A DNA stretch of 64,000 nt, taken from assembly GCA_000507305.1 (NCBI GenBank), contig DF239940.1, forward strand, positions 67,433-131,432. Reading direction: 5' to 3'. Position 1 is the first letter of the stretch, and each line of letters begins with the position of its first letter. The notes under the pieces were generated by a model, which was given only the letters and a program-made list of their open reading frames with translations, did no database searches and was not told the origin of the DNA. Source of the stretch: Breviolum minutum Mf 1.05b.01. Its lineage: Eukaryota; Sar; Dinophyceae; Suessiales; Symbiodiniaceae. This document shows, one piece after another, positions 1-13,479 of this stretch. The position numbers and the translations under genes were made by a program.

Positions 1-1906
1 CCATTTGCTTTTGTAGGTCTTCTTGAAATCTTTTGATTTTTGGCTTTGAGGTCTCCTACGCATATATGGGTTTTACAGAGGCAGGACCAGGGATTAGGGA
101 CATGACTCAAGGACCGAGATAGCTAGACAGGACGCCCCCCCTCCCGACGGCCTACCAAAATGACTCTGAAGATGCAAAATCATGCTTTTCAAGATGTCAT
201 GCAAGAACATATTTGTCTATGACATTTTGTCATGGGTACTGTATATTCTCAGTGATGGAAGGGATGCTTTGTCACTTTTGGAGAGCATGCCAAGGAAGCA
301 TAGAACAACAAACAGAAGGGTTCTGATTCAATTACCTAATTGCAACTTATCGATATATGGCTTTTCTCCATTCGACCTTTTCAATCTTACATTCATTTTT
401 GTTTTGTCGCTTTGGACTTCGGACTATTGACTATATTTACATGTTTTTCAAAATTGGACCTCTGATGTGTCGATTTTGCGGGAACCTTGCACTTCAACTT
501 ATCTTTGCTAAGTTGAATCTTGGAGGCGTCAATTTTCTGTTCATAACGGTTTTTTCCTTTCACAACTGCATTTGAGACATGTCGGTGCTATTGCCCGTAA
601 GGAATTTGCATTGCAAGTTTCCTCTAGAGTATTAGTTTGTATGGCCTGAAAGAACAGGGCATAATTCATGCACAGGCCGAAGACTCCTAAGAAGGATACA
701 AAGATTCAGGGGCTTGCCATACTTCCACAAAATCTTTGGATTTTTGAGAATCTTGGGCCGTTGCAGTTTTTGTGCACTTTCTCGAAAATGGAGAGCCGGA
801 TTCTAAGCCTCCGTTTGTGAGCTTTTTTTTGAAACACGATTTGAACTTAAGATGTTTGAGATATAACATGTACTCAAACTAGTCTCATTCCGGTGGTTTA
901 TGACTGTGTCAGAACTCGAGTGATGAAACAAATGATGTCATAGGTTATACTATAAACATATGTATGTGAGACAGGTGATGCAACCCCTCCCCGAAGTAGG
1001 CCCTGGGGGTAGCGACAGAGATATACGGTAAATGTACGTATGTATTTACCACATTACTCTTCAAATATGTGATGATAGTTGATGTGACGAATTGCGATGT
1101 CATGTCAGAATATAGTATCATGCACTTCAGTGCCTGCACGCTCTTGCGGTAACCTACCTGTTAGGGGCAGATAGAAAGAGATTCTTGATGCTTTTGGATA
1201 TGTTTCAACTTTGCCAAGATCCATCGTTACACACATCCAACCACAACGCTACATGTTTGGTCTTGGTCAGGGCCTTGCTGCTGGCTTATTGAATTCCACG
1301 TCACTGGGCATGATTCATCCATGGAACATAAAACGTCTCCGTTGTTTGGTGGTTTGGAATTTCCAAGGAGTGCCAAGATTTGGCAGCTGGGTGTTGTGGG
1401 AAGTATGCCTTGGGTGATCTCGCTCCTTGGATGTGTTTGGAAGCGATTGGGCACCGGTATCATGAGCCAAAGAAACTTCAAATCAACACATGATGTATCA
1501 TGTAGGAGGGGTCGGTCAGAAACTGTACCATACAGGGTGATTGGCGGGGGCCACTGCTTGAATTTGGTGTCCTCTTGACCCAATCATCGTTGAAATGAAG
1601 TGTGTGGCCCTTTGCCAGAGCATTTTGGCTGAAATACTTAGTGATGTCAGTGATCGAAGGAAGTTTAAATAGAAACTTCCGACAATATGGACAGTTGAAA
1701 AGCAGATGCATAGCTCAGCAGTAGAGTCGCCAAGTCAGTCGACAAAAGCTGCAATAGCGCGAAAGTCAGAAGAAAGAAGATACATCCGCGCCAAATGTTA
1801 GAGAAGTCGCGAAATGCTGTGTTTTTTCAATGATTCGTGTGTCGGGTCAGTCGAAAAGTAGGCCTGTTAAAGCGGCGGGTGCGGAGGTCGGTGCTCAGAG
1901 GAGAAC
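1..1906. other. No recognisable gene
   Basis: Only short open frames on both strands, none with a recognisable domain or a convincing splice-linked neighbour. Composition is AT-leaning and resembles the introns and spacers elsewhere in the window. I see no RNA gene here. Confidence 0.6.
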
Positions 1907-2100
1907 TCAAAAATTGCACGCCGCTGTGGCGAAAAGCACATTTGAAAGTCAAAATGTACAAAACACCGCATGTTTGGACCACTTTTGTCTGTTTAGATGT
2001 CGCAAAATTGCATGCCGCTGTGGCGAAATGCACATTTGAAAGTCAAAATGTTAAAAAACTGTAGTCCTCGGAGCACTTTTTGACGTTCTGATGTCGAAAA
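1907..2100. repeat. Two-copy tandem repeat, period about 94 bp
   Basis: A unit beginning AATTGCACGCCGCTGTGGCG near 1912 recurs as AATTGCATGCCGCTGTGGCG near 2006 and is followed by the same CACATTTGAAAGTCAAAATG stretch. The 3' ends of both copies carry a similar CACTTTT...GATGTCG segment, and a third copy may begin near 2094. It directly precedes the tetranucleotide array. Open frames here are by-products of the repeat. Confidence 0.8.
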
Positions 2101-2103
2101 ATT

Positions 2104-2757
2104 AGTCAGGCAGTAAGTTAGTCAGTTAGTCAATCAGTCAGTTCGTCACTTAGTCAATTAGCTAGTTAGTCAGTTAGTTAGTCAGTCAGTTAGTCAATTA
2201 GTCAGTTAGTCAGTTAGCTAGTTAGTCAACTAGTCAGTTCGTCAGTTAGTCAATCAGTCAGTGAGTCATTTGGTCAGTTGGCTAGTTAGTTAGTTAGTTA
2301 GTTAGGTAGATAGTCAGTCAGTCAGTCAGTCACTCAGTCAGTCAGTCAATCAATCAGTCAGTCAGTCAGTCAGTCAGTGAGTCAGTCAGTCAGTCAGTCA
2401 CTCACTTACTCAACCAGTCAATCAATTAGTCAGTCAGTCAGCCAGCCAGTCAGTCAGTCAGTCAGTCAGTCAATCAGTCAGTCAGTCAGTCAGTGAGTGA
2501 GTCAGTCAGTCAGTCACTCACTTACTCAACCAGTCAATCAATTAGTCAGTCAGTCAGCCAGCCAGTCAGTCAATCAATTAGTCAGTCAATCAATCAGCCA
2601 GTCAGTCAATCAATCAGTCAGTCAGTCAGTCAATCATGCAGTCAGTCAGTCAGTCAGGCAGTCAGTCAGTCAATAGGTCAGTTGATCACTTAGGCAATTA
2701 CTCAGTTAATCGGGCAGTCAATCAGTCAATTAGTCAGCTTAGCTAGTTAGTCAGTTG
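2104..2757. repeat. Imperfect GTCA/GTTA tetranucleotide tandem array
   Basis: About 650 bp made almost wholly of AGTC/AGTT tetramers (GTCAGTCAGTCA with GTTA, ATCA and CTCA variants). Sub-blocks recur at higher order: a segment containing CACTCACTTACTCAACCAGT occurs near 2399 and again near 2515, so the array grew partly by larger duplications. The Ser/Gln/Val-rich open frame from about 2493 to 2693 is a product of the repeat and not a gene. Confidence 0.95.
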
Positions 2758-5700
2758 GTCAATGTTTTTGCTTTGACATCCGTCACTCACAGCAATCAAT
2801 CTCTCCTATACGTTTCCTATTCTTGAAACTTCCGCCACCGCCTTGTGCGGTACTACTGGTATACTATATATATATATATTATATTTATGTAGTGTAGCGT
2901 TTGTGGTAAGCTATTTTGTGTTCCCTGTGGATTCTGTGCATGTTTTCTGCCAGCTGACAGTGGTGTTTGGAGGGCTTGGCGGCTTTGACACCTTCATTGT
3001 ATCATCATAGTTCCTGCTGCCGTCAACGGAAAACAGGGCGTTCAAATTTACTCCACTTCGGGCATGTGTATCAAATGCATCTCGCACGTTTGGCAGTGAA
3101 CATTCTTTACAGTGAGCATATGGATGTTTTGTTCTCATACAACGTCACTCACTGACAAACGATACTATGCAGTATATGTATACACACATATGCTTCCGGT
3201 GAGATTAGGTTGTACGAAGAGTGTGGGTGGGATTTGTTTTAGGGGACTGTTTGCAATTTTGCACCCGAGGGTCCGCGCCACGCTCAGGGTGGTGGTTTTC
3301 ATGGGCTTGCTCATTGCATGGAATGTGTACCTCTACAGCGACATAGTGGGACAATGACGGTTCCGAGCAGTTTCCTCCGGGAACTGAAGGATACAAAATC
3401 CTTCCAGACACCCCAAGTTGAAAGCATGAAATTCAACAAAAGATGTTCTTGAAGAACAAAAAACCTGGTTGCAACTGCTGACACGATGCAGTTGCATCAT
3501 GCTGTGATTTGAAGATTTTCTGGCTTCATGGCTGGATGTTGCGGGAGGCTATCAAGTGCCCAGTTTGAACTTGTCTAGAAGCTGGAATGGCCGGATGCAT
3601 GTCGCATAGTGCTGCACCCTGTTGAAACCAGAGTATTTATGTTTTCAGGGTTGCAGTCGGTGGCACAAAGGAGTGCCGCAGATAAGCAGAGATTGGACAC
3701 GGTAGTGGTCAAGACCTGGCCTGTTCATTTCAAATCGTGGAGTCATGTGAACTTGATTCCATGTGTTTCGCCATTGCCCAAAGCTGGCGGTGCCAGCAAC
3801 CTTGCAAAACAGCACATTGTAACAGTGTAACATTGCACAGCGAATTAGTGTAAAATCTGTAACGTCAATGGTCACGACCTGACTGTGAAGTGGATGCTGA
3901 CGCAGAGCGGTTTTCAATGTGGCAAGTGGCACATCAGTGTACCCACGGCTCACGTATTTTTTGGGGGAGCAAAATGAGGAGGCGGAAGTGGGGTGTGGCT
4001 GAGGGAAACTTTGCGCTTGCGCTGGAAAGCACCGTTCTTTGATTCATTGATTCACATTCCTTCCCAAGTTTAAGAAAAAGCGTGGTGCATTGACCTCTGA
4101 TATCGGTTTTGCATTTTACCCCAAAATGGGGAGTAACTCAGTTTGTCACCGGGTGGATGTTTTTAGGGGACATTTTCAAGTAGATGAACTGAGATTTTGT
4201 GCACCCACCAGGAGGATGACTTGAAGCGGGGCACTCAATTCTTTTTCTTGGCACTCTGAAGAGGCTCTTCCTTTTCAGGGGAAATTCAGGGTTTTTTTCT
4301 TGACTTCAGGTGGTCCAAGTGAGGGCGAAGAGAAAAAGGATAAAAAGGGGCTTCTCTTCAGATGTTCGGGGTCGGAGGATGTTGGAGGTCTTGGAATTCG
4401 GAACACCGGGACCCTTGAAAGTTGAAAGACACTCTTCGATTCAAGTTGTTTTTTTGTTTTAAGCGCCCTGGTCGCAGGCCAACTCGCCGAGACGCTTTGT
4501 CAACAACGCTGGTCCTTTGGCAGCCAAACCCAACTGTATCCATGTGTTATTAAGTGAATTGATTCGAAGGGTCCTTTTGTTTTGGGATGTCTGAGCTCGA
4601 GCTCCTGGATCAAGTCGATGGTCTCTCCAGCTGTGTTGCGAATTTGTGGGCCATTCTGTGCAATTGCTAGCCCTAAGGCAAATGGTGGGGTCTTTGCGGC
4701 ATAGTGCTCAGATGCTGGATAGCTCGCCGTTTTGGTTTACTCCTAGTTATTTTTCTAATATCTTTGACTAATCAGCACAGTTTATGCAAAGCCTCGCCTC
4801 TCATTTAGGTTGACAAACCAGCAGGTCTTGAGCTTAGAAACACGTCACTTTTAGAACGCTTGTTTATATCGATTCATTTTAATGCTGAAGTTGTCATTTC
4901 TAGAGACAGGACCAACCAGTGCAGTGTTGCTGGCTTCATTGTCGTTGGGTGTTGGAGGACGAGGGATGTGCTAAGAAACCGGGATCTGGGGCCAGGATAT
5001 AGTGGCACAGATCTTGGAGGCAGTGCCCGGCCTCAAGTCCAGAAAAGGTACAATTTCCAACAGATCATCAGTGCATCTTTTCCACTATGATTGCCAGAAT
5101 TTTTCAGGTTCAAGGGAAGCTGGGTTCTGGTGCGAAGGTGGGTCATGGAGGAACTCTGGATCCATTCGCTACTGGCGTGCATGCCTCAAATTTTGGATGA
5201 CTTTTTGATTTTTTGTTCTTTGGACAATCAACAGACATGTTGCAGATCTGTCGGGCCCCTAGACTTCGTGAATCTTCGTGACATGATTCAGGTTCTAGTA
5301 ATTGGTATTGGGCTTGGCACCCGAATGCTGCTCTCCAGCTGCACGGAGTTGGACCATGCCAGACAAGTCGAAGTGTACAAAAACTCGAATTTGCACAGAC
5401 TTAGGCAACGGTTTCTGCATGGAGGAAAGGAGTATGTAGCTACAGTGAAGATGGGAACAGCGACCAATACGCAGGACTGACTTCGATGGACTCCGGGTAA
5501 CACTTCTGATATCTTCTGATATGCTCTTTAACCCCGTATTTTCCAAGTCGAGCAAGACATGCTTTCCAGTTTCATCTTTCGAAACTTTCGCAGGACTCCA
5601 GTGGAGAAGTGCTTCAACAAGCAGACTTTGATGGTGTTCAGCAAAATTCATTGGAGGATCACTGGGTGATTTTGTGAATGACGCGAATAGAGCGGCCAAG

Positions 5701-7446
5701 TCCTGGGTATCACGGCATCACGGCATCACTTCATTATCAAAGCCTAAGAGGTTCATCATGATGAGTGTTTTCACCAGGAGGCTTTGGATGGCTTCCGTGG
5801 CACCATCCGTCAGGCAGAGTAGGATCAAGGAAGAATCTTCAAAAAGCAAGAAGTATCCATCTAACATTTGGAAGGTTTGAAGTTTGAAGGCTTTGCTGTG
5901 AAGGTAAACAATTGCAAAATCAACAAAAACAAGAGGCTCTCATCCTTTTATGATACCAAGTTGGCCTTAAGTCTCAAGACTCCGATTTGTTTTTGTTGTT
6001 GCCTGGTACCGGACCGGCTGCATGGCTGAAACTTTTCTACGTTTACATGTTTTCTACCCGCTGCTGGGCTCCTATTAGCGCTCACAAAAAGCAAGAAACC
6101 GATCCGCGATCCGCAATAGACATGGATGACGCAGCAAAACGGTACAACTCTCACAACATTCCTCAGGGTCCCAACTGGCAAAACTCAAATCCCACGAATC
6201 CGGCGGAAGGTCCAGGTTTCTCAGGCTGGGGCATTGTAACACGTCCAGCGCTTTTTCGGAGTGTGTGGGTTGAACAGCTTGAGGTTTATGACGGAACCAC
6301 TCAAGGTGGCCATGATGGGCGACGGGCGGGGAAGGAATGTAAAGATTGGTTTTATCAAATCATTTGCATGATCCATGATGATTCTACAACTCTACACTTT
6401 TTTTGGTGAATCAATAAATTATGAATGTGGAGGGTCTTGCACCGTTGTTGTCAATTTTTTTTGTGAATGCTTCTGTGACATGTCAACATGTCATGTGGAT
6501 TCCTGTGGGACATGGGATGACACAGGTGGATACAGCGGCTTTGCAACAACTGCTGCCTCTGAGTTCCTAACTCGCAATGGTTCACCGCCAAGTCAAATCT
6601 GTGGTTCGCTTGGCACCCATGACTGAGGTCATGACAAGGGTGCCGAAACACGGGAACGCATCTTCAAGGATCTTCTATATAGTTGAAAAACGGGGAAAAA
6701 CACAAAACTATGAGTTGAGGGGTTGCTCAATGGCTCATGAGAAAGAAAAACAAGTTGAAAGATTCTGCGCCGCCTGGTCCTGAAAGATTCGCATACTTCT
6801 ACACCTTGTGCTTGGAGGAATTCGTGGTCCGCTCCAATTGCTTGGTTCAAATGGGCCATGTTGCAGCGAAGAAGGCAGTTGAACGCATTCGATCGCATTC
6901 TTCACTTGCATTTTGCTTGCACACTCCCGTATCCTAACACAACAATGGAACCTGTGCCAATTGTACAATTTGAAGATCTGTTTCCTGTTAAACATTGGGA
7001 TTTTCCCGTTGCCATAATGTCAGATTTGTTGCCTATTTGTCTTTGTTGCCTTGCGCATTACCTCGGCTTTCTACCCGCTGGACTGGGGAGGCAAGGCGAC
7101 ACGCCTGGAACGGCACTTTGACTCTTGACAGTTTGAGGCCATGTCTTGGATGAGGGCTGCTGGTGGTCAGCCTGGTGGCATCAGATTCGGATGTAAGACA
7201 TGAAGACACAAAATGTCTTTTTTTGAGGTAGAACTGGAACCACGGCTTCTAATTTGGTACAGAGCAACTGGAATCTTCACACCATTCATCTGAGATCATG
7301 TACTGTAAGTTCTCAGCCGGATCTAGCTGCTTGGTAGACCCTTCAAGATAACATCTTTCAGTAGTGGATTGTTTTGCTCTTTAGTTCTACTTCTCAAGGC
7401 TTCTTTTTCTTGGGTCCCCGCGGCTGGCCAAAAGAACAGTGATACA
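2758..7446. other. Sparse region with no supported gene
   Basis: About 4.7 kb of mostly non-coding sequence. Weak coding-like islands lie on + near 5300-5480 (Leu/Arg/His mixed, 60 residues) and near 6118-6350 (Asn/Pro/Gly-rich, then an aromatic stretch), but neither has a recognisable domain or clear splice partners. A palindromic ACCCCAAAATGGGG-type motif sits near 4120. The last part probably includes the 5' leader of the FKBP gene that follows. Confidence 0.5.
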
Positions 7447-9924
7447 ATGGGTGACGATGACATGGATGACATGGAGGATCTAGCAACCTCTGCCTTGCCA
7501 GCTGGTGTCGAGAAGGAAATCATCAAGGAAGCTCCAGATTCCAATTTCAATTCTCCCAAGGATGGAGATGAGGTCACGGTTCACTATGTAGGCACTTTGT
7601 CTGATGGATCCGAGTTCGATTCATCTCGATCAAAGGGAACAGCTTTTAACTTCACCTTGGGAAAGGGTGAAGTGATTCGAGGCTGGGATTTGGGTGTGGC
7701 ATCCATGCGCAAGGGTGAGGTAGCCAAATTCACTTTGGCACCTGAATATGCCTATGGTGATGCAGGTTCGCCCCCAAAGATTCCAGAGAAAGCAACTCTA
7801 GTTTTTGAAATTGAGCTGTTGAATTTTGTCTCCAAGGATGACTTGTTCTCTGATGGAGGTGTCATCAAGGTTTTGGTGAAGGAAGGTAGTGGGTGGAAGG
7901 TGCCCAAAAACAAAGGCGAACAACGGATTTCACTCAAATGTTGCAAGATCGATGGCAGCATCATCGAAGACAGAGGTTCCTTCGATTATGCCATAGGTTC
8001 AGGGGCCTTAGGGCCTTTAACAAAGGCTGTCGAGAAGGCACTCCTGACGATGAAGAAAGGCGAGGAATGTAGACTGACCTGCCGGCACGACTATGCCTAT
8101 GGAGATGGTCACGGCGATGTGGCCCTCCACTTGGTGCTTGAAGAACTCTACGAAATCATGGACGTATCGCTTGCAAAGGATAAAAGTATCATGAAGAAGC
8201 AAATCAAGGAGGGTGAAGGTTTTGAAAAGCCCAAGGAATGTTGGAAGGTGCGGAGCCAAGACAAGTTAAGAAATTGCAATCAGCATGGAAATCAGCATGT
8301 GACTTTTCAGTTTGAGTGTGATGTTTTTTAGCCAGCCAGCATACATCAGCATACTGCGTAGCTTTTTTTTCCTCCCCCTTTGGTTGAGCCCAAGAGTTTG
8401 TTCCGATTTAGCCAAAGGGTGAATCACTCCAAGGTCTTTTTGAAGGTAGAAGCGGCCACAGATGAAGGAAAAAAGCCACTGCCGGGCTTTGTGAGCAAGA
8501 CCTTGGAATTTACAGCTGGAGATGGACAAATTTGCGATGCCCTTGAATGTGCCCTGGTATGGAGGGACAGGAACACACACGACAGACTTTTCAATCTAAA
8601 GTCCGGTGGTTTCGAATGCTTGCAGGATGTTTTGTTCAAGCTGGTTTGCGCAAAAATCAATGACTCCTCCTCGCCATCCGGGTACATCGGGATGCATCGG
8701 GATGGTGCATTTGATCACTAGTGGCATAGGTCCATACTTACCTATCATCCCTTTGGGATTTTCCGCTTGTCAGGTGCCAGCATGGAGATGAAGCGCGGTG
8801 AACGGGCACAGTTGACCAGCACTTCATCATGTTGTCGTGAGCCGCAACTGGGTCTAGAGAAGGTGGATGTGTCTCAGGCAGATCCAGGGGGAAAAGTTTC
8901 AGTGGCCTTGGATGGTCATGAGCTATGATGGTTAACTTTGCAGTGTTAGCAATGCAGCAATGTCATGTCATCAATTTCTATTCTCCTTTGATACTCATTG
9001 ATGTACCTATCTAAACTCACTGACTACATCCTCCATTTGCAACAGGTGATCTTTGTCATTGAACTGGTCAGCTTTGAGAAGTTCAGGGAAACTTGGGATA
9101 TGTGACTCGTTTTGAAAGGCGAAGGTACCAGATCTTTGAAGGACCCAAAAGACTTCCACCTTTTCAGTTCTTCCACCCAGATCTACCTTCGCCATCCTTC
9201 GCCAAGGTCTGAGGAGGAAAAGATTGACTTTGCAACTGCCCGAAAAGAAGTGGGCACAAGACTCTTCAAAGAAGGTAGATATCCATTGGCTATGGAGCGA
9301 TACAAGAAGATTGTTGATCTCTTCAGCTATATTGAAAGCTTTAAGGTCCGCCAAATGAATCTGTTTTTTTCTTGTATGGAAGAGGCACACATCTTTCACC
9401 AATTTTTCTCTGGGCAGATAGTTGGCATAGTTTGCAGTCCAAGTTTGTTGTTGAGGAATTTTATTTGCACTTGGGATCACGATGCACACACCTGACAGGA
9501 CGATGAGAATAAAGCCAAAGCAAAGGAATTGAAAAAAGTTTGCAAGCTAAATCGTGCCGCCTGCCAGTTGAAACTGAAGCTCTTTAGCGAAGCCAAAGCA
9601 TCATGTGACACGGTGTTGAAAGACGATGCCCACAATGTGAAAGCTTTGTTTCGACGAGCTCAAGCGCACTTTGGCCTGAAAAGCTTCATGGAATGCACTT
9701 TTGATGTGAAGAAGGTGTTGGAGCTTGAACCTCAAAATAGAGAGGCAAGAGCCTTGGCCAAGGAGGTTCAAAAAGCTCAAAAGGAGGAAGATCAGAAGTC
9801 TAAAGGGATGTTTGGCAAAATGTGCCAGGCACTGGGTACAGGTCCAATTCGAGAGCCCTATGTAGATAGGCGTTTTGACTTTGATGAAGAAGAAAGGCTT
9901 CAAAAGGAAGCTTCCAAGGAATGA
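7447..9924 (+). CDS. FKBP-type peptidyl-prolyl isomerase with TPR domain (FKBP copy 1)
   Basis: Predicted immunophilin co-chaperone of the FKBP51/52 and plant ROF1 class, expected to catalyse Xaa-Pro cis-trans isomerisation and dock HSP90 through TPRs. Exons, joined on frame: 7447-8247, 8434-8548, 8774-8895, 9046-9101, 9207-9345, 9499-9924; the phases fit and give 552 aa. FKBP domain 1 (about residues 40-132) keeps the active-site set: VHYVG, EFDSS, FNFTLG, EVIRGWD and EYAYGD. Domain 2 (about 150-248) and domain 3 (about 262-365, ending VIELVSFEK) have lost most catalytic residues, as in multi-FKBP proteins. TPR helices follow (ARKEVG, KLNRAACQLK, VKALFRRAQ), retaining the Lys, Asn, Lys and Arg typical of an HSP90 carboxylate clamp. 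All five introns are GT-AG. The start is the first ATG before the acidic MGDDDMDDMED leader; an in-frame upstream Met at 7369 is less likely. A paralogue lies at 32.0 kb. Confidence 0.93.
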
Positions 9925-11554
9925 TTGAAAAGCCATTGGGTTGAGCTGACAATACTTTTGTCTGGCTCCATAGGTGAGCTAAGCATGCTTAGGGACTAGG
10001 ACTTTTAGACCGTTTGTTTCACCTTTGGCGCATGAAAGACCATAGAAATCATCCAGCTTTCCCACAGCAGAAGCCTGGAAAGCAAAGGTTTAGAAAAAAA
10101 ACACAAAAAGCCGTCCGGAACGTAATACAAAGCTGGGAAGGTCGGAAGGTCATTGAAAAACGTTGGTGCCAGGCCCTTGCTTTTGAAGAGATTAGCTGCA
10201 GCACGGGTCTTCAATGCCAGAGCCTTACAAGACATCTAGGCGAAGCTATATAAATGTATTTTCATGTGATCCCGAGATCCCCCTTGAAGTTCAAGTTTTC
10301 ATGTTTTTTTTGGCCATCATTAGCAGACGAAATTTTCAGTAATTAAATTAGTTAATACAAGGTTAGAATATAACATTGATCCACACTTGCCATGCTTTTT
10401 GATCAGAACAATTTCAATCAAGGACAGTTCTCGCTTCTTCCAACTGGTGTGGGGCTGAGACTGCAGCCTATGAGAGTGCTAACGCAAGCAAGGCTGTTCA
10501 AATCTTGGCCGAGAATTCCACTGCCTTCAATGCAATAAGGTTGAGCATGCATTTGGAATTGCAAGAGAATGGATAGACCCTGTTGGGCGCTCTGCAGTTT
10601 TTTTTTACCCATTCTTGTGTCAGTCAAACACTTGTTGACGTTCCAAGAGAGGACATCAAACAGCTGGCCACAGGTCAGTTCCACTGATCATGAGTGCGTT
10701 GACTTGAACCAGTGGCACGTGATGGTTTTTGCACTGATTGTGGAAGCACATGTGTCAGCTGCCCAGTGAATCAAAGAACCTTTCCAGTTGTGAGCTTGTG
10801 TGAGCTTGGATGCCTTTTTCCTGTTTGCATGAAGATGAAGCCAGTTCAGAGCAGAACCGAACTTGTGAGTAGAGAAAGATTCAGGAAGAAACTTGACAAA
10901 TCCACTAGGTCTAGGAGGTTTGTAAACCGAATCCATTTTACTTCTAAAAAGATTAAATGTATAGTCTTCATGTTTTGAGCCTATAATATATGTATATAAT
11001 TATATATATATTTACACATACAACATGTATTATAACACTATGGAGAGATCCTGGTCTTTTTTGGGTGCACTGGACGCCAGGGCATCAGCAGCTCCTTGGA
11101 AAAGTGCAAAGGGAAGTGTGGGACTGAGTGCGACTGAGTGCCTGAATTCACTGAATCACTAATCGGGTTGGATTCACCCAACCACCACTTACGGGTGGGG
11201 GCCAGGATGGATTTTGGCTGGAAGCTCAGGGAGGAATGAAAGGCAGGTGGAAAATCCTTTCAAATCGCAGCCGGCAGGGTTGTATCTCCGGAGAAAAATG
11301 TATCTTGCAGTATGGCATGGGAGGTGTATATAAGGTATCAGATCCCACTACACAGTACACAGTATATAGAAAATATATACATATATTTTATGGACCTTTT
11401 GTTGCACAGAACTTCAAGTAGAGAGGTCGTTGGTCTCACAACATAGCTTGGCTTTGACACTTCTGCATTGAGGGCTTTGGGTTGTTTTTCAATGTATGAC
11501 CTGAGGATGGACCCTTGCGGTTGTTAAAATTGAGACTTTTTAACCCACCTCACT
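9925..11554. other. Spacer downstream of FKBP copy 1
   Basis: 3' flank of the FKBP gene, then mostly AT-rich sequence with a TATATA tract near 10985-11010. One coding-like island on + at about 10456-10545 is Ala/Asn/Ser-rich (GAETAAYESANASKAVQILA), with no recognisable domain. It may be a 5' exon of the unidentified gene downstream. Confidence 0.4.
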
Positions 11555-12211
11555 CAGGACCAAGATGCCTTTGCCGCTTTGTGTGGTCAGCTGTCTGGTA
11601 CTGGAAGGCAAGGCAGTTTTCAGCTGTGAATGTCTAATTGAAATGTGTACATGCAAAGTACTAATCGCACATTTCAGCATCCTCTCCATCTTCAGGATTG
11701 GAGGCTTTTCGATTCCAGAGGCTCGGGTTGTTTGGTATTGCCAAATGTCCGGGCTCAAAAATGGGTTGAGTTTGGATGGGCAGGATATCTTAGAGACCCT
11801 GAGCGATTGGGCAGCACATCCTGAAGACGGAGTGAAGTTCCTCGATAAGGCTGTCAGGATGGTGGCCGGGCATTTTGATCAAATGGGCATTTCAGTCATA
11901 TGTCATTCTTGATCTGGTGGTAGTCATGCAGAAAGTTGCTTCAGCTGAACGACAGAATTTTGACCTGGAGGCCAAAACAGAGTCTGCTGGTGCTGTAAAT
12001 TTTGATGCCTTCAACAAGTGGCTTGTCCATGGCCAAGGTATTCTCCACATGGAATTCGAATCATGACAGACAAAAAGTTTTGATGCGATTAATCGGCACC
12101 TTTGGAGCTATCCTGAGGTCTTTCGACAATTACCTCACTGGCACACCGAAGAAGAGGAGCTTGCGAGTCGAAAGAGGCAGCGGCATAGAAAACCTCGAAA
12201 AAACGCCGTGA
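11555..12211 (+). CDS. Unidentified coding-like exons
   Basis: Several adjoining + strand stretches have coding character and AG/G boundaries. They are a short Asp/Ala/Gly stretch from about 11557; 11760-11893 (an acidic helix-like segment with LSDWAAHPEDGVKFLDKAVR); about 11930-12040 (AGAVNFDAFNKWLV, reminiscent of half an EF-hand but without a complete calcium loop); and about 12077-12211 (a Trp/His segment ending in a basic tail, RKRQRHRKPRKNAV). I could not join them into one model or assign a family. They are probably exons of one or more intron-rich genes between the FKBP gene and SecA. Confidence 0.3.
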
Positions 12212-13479
12212 TGCAACAGGAAGTTGTGATAGATGAGATCAATTCACTTCACTTTACCAATCTTAAGTCTACTTGTTCAGCTTGTTCATTCTTGAAACAT
12301 CTACCTACCTCTTTTCCTGTATATGTATATATCCATTATACCTACTGTGCACACAGGCAAGGTCACCCAAACAGGTGGTTCAATAGGCGAATCCTGCCGA
12401 GATGGCCTCAAATTTAGCTTTCGGAATCTGAAGCGAATTACCCATACCTATCACATGTCACCTACCTTTCTTTAATGCGCTTTTATCCCCCACATAGCGA
12501 GCACTCTAGGGGACCACGGCAGCATTTCAATATTCGCGACTTGTGATGATGGCTTTGAGGGCTTCTCTATCAACACCGTTGAATGTTTTTAAGATGCCCC
12601 GTCTGCAGAGGGCATTTCAGTTGCTGAAGCTCATGAACAACACGCCATCCCTGCCAAATTCGGATGGCCCTGCCTGTTTGATTTGATACAAGTTTCGGGC
12701 TGAAACCGGTTTGGCATGCAAACTTGCTCAATGCCTCTTGGAGTTTAGCGTGGAACAGTAGTTTGTTGCCCAAGTGGTTCAGATTGCAAATTGCATACTT
12801 CATTCACCTCAGAATCGCATTCGACTATGAGTCGTGAGTCAGGAGCATTTCGTCAAACTCTGTAGTAATGTGATTTTCAGTCTCATGTTGTTGCCTTTGT
12901 TTTGGGATGTTTTGGGTGTGTTTTGGGGTCAGGTGTGTGGCCACTGAAGCCATTCAGCCTTGAACGTTTCTGCCAGGTGCCCGGCAATCTCACACCGTGG
13001 GAGTCTCAAGTGCCACAGCCACCGCGCACTGTTGAGAGAGGTTGGTACCTGGGTTTGGCCACCTTGCCAGGCGGAATAGTGATGCAGGCTCACTCATGCT
13101 GAAGACATTGCCCCCATCACAATGGACATCCACTAACAGGCTCGGCACTTCTGTTTGTGGTGTGAAAAGGTTTTTTGAAGGCTTTACCTTGTTCAATGAT
13201 GAGATTTTGCAGCGATGTTTGACAAAACTTTTATCTTTCGCTGTATCTCCAGGCGCTTCTTCTCAGATTCAGCCCCTTGGATATCATGCTGTGGCGGAGC
13301 CGAAAGATCTATCTGAAAATAGACAAAGACCAGTGGGCAGTGCATGCGCAAATTTCAACATGGCAACAAAAAGCTTAGGCGACATTTTTCCAGAAAACCG
13401 GGGGCTTGATCATGTGAGGAGCTATGAAACGTACGCAAGTTGTAGGAAATGCAGCACACGATAGCACACCAATGTTTTG

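Noticed and set aside
2493..2693. Ser/Gln/Val-rich open frame of 66 residues
   Set aside because: It lies entirely in the GTCA tetranucleotide array, and the protein is a translation of the repeat.
2104..2757. CRISPR-like repetitive array
   Set aside because: There are no regular spacers; it is a simple tetranucleotide repeat in a eukaryotic context.
8730..8745. ATACTTACCT, resembling the 5' end of U1 snRNA
   Set aside because: It lies within an FKBP copy 1 intron and the following bases do not continue as U1.
9007..9489. 160-residue open frame on -
   Set aside because: It is antisense to the FKBP copy 1 exons at 9046-9345 and their introns and has no domain of its own.
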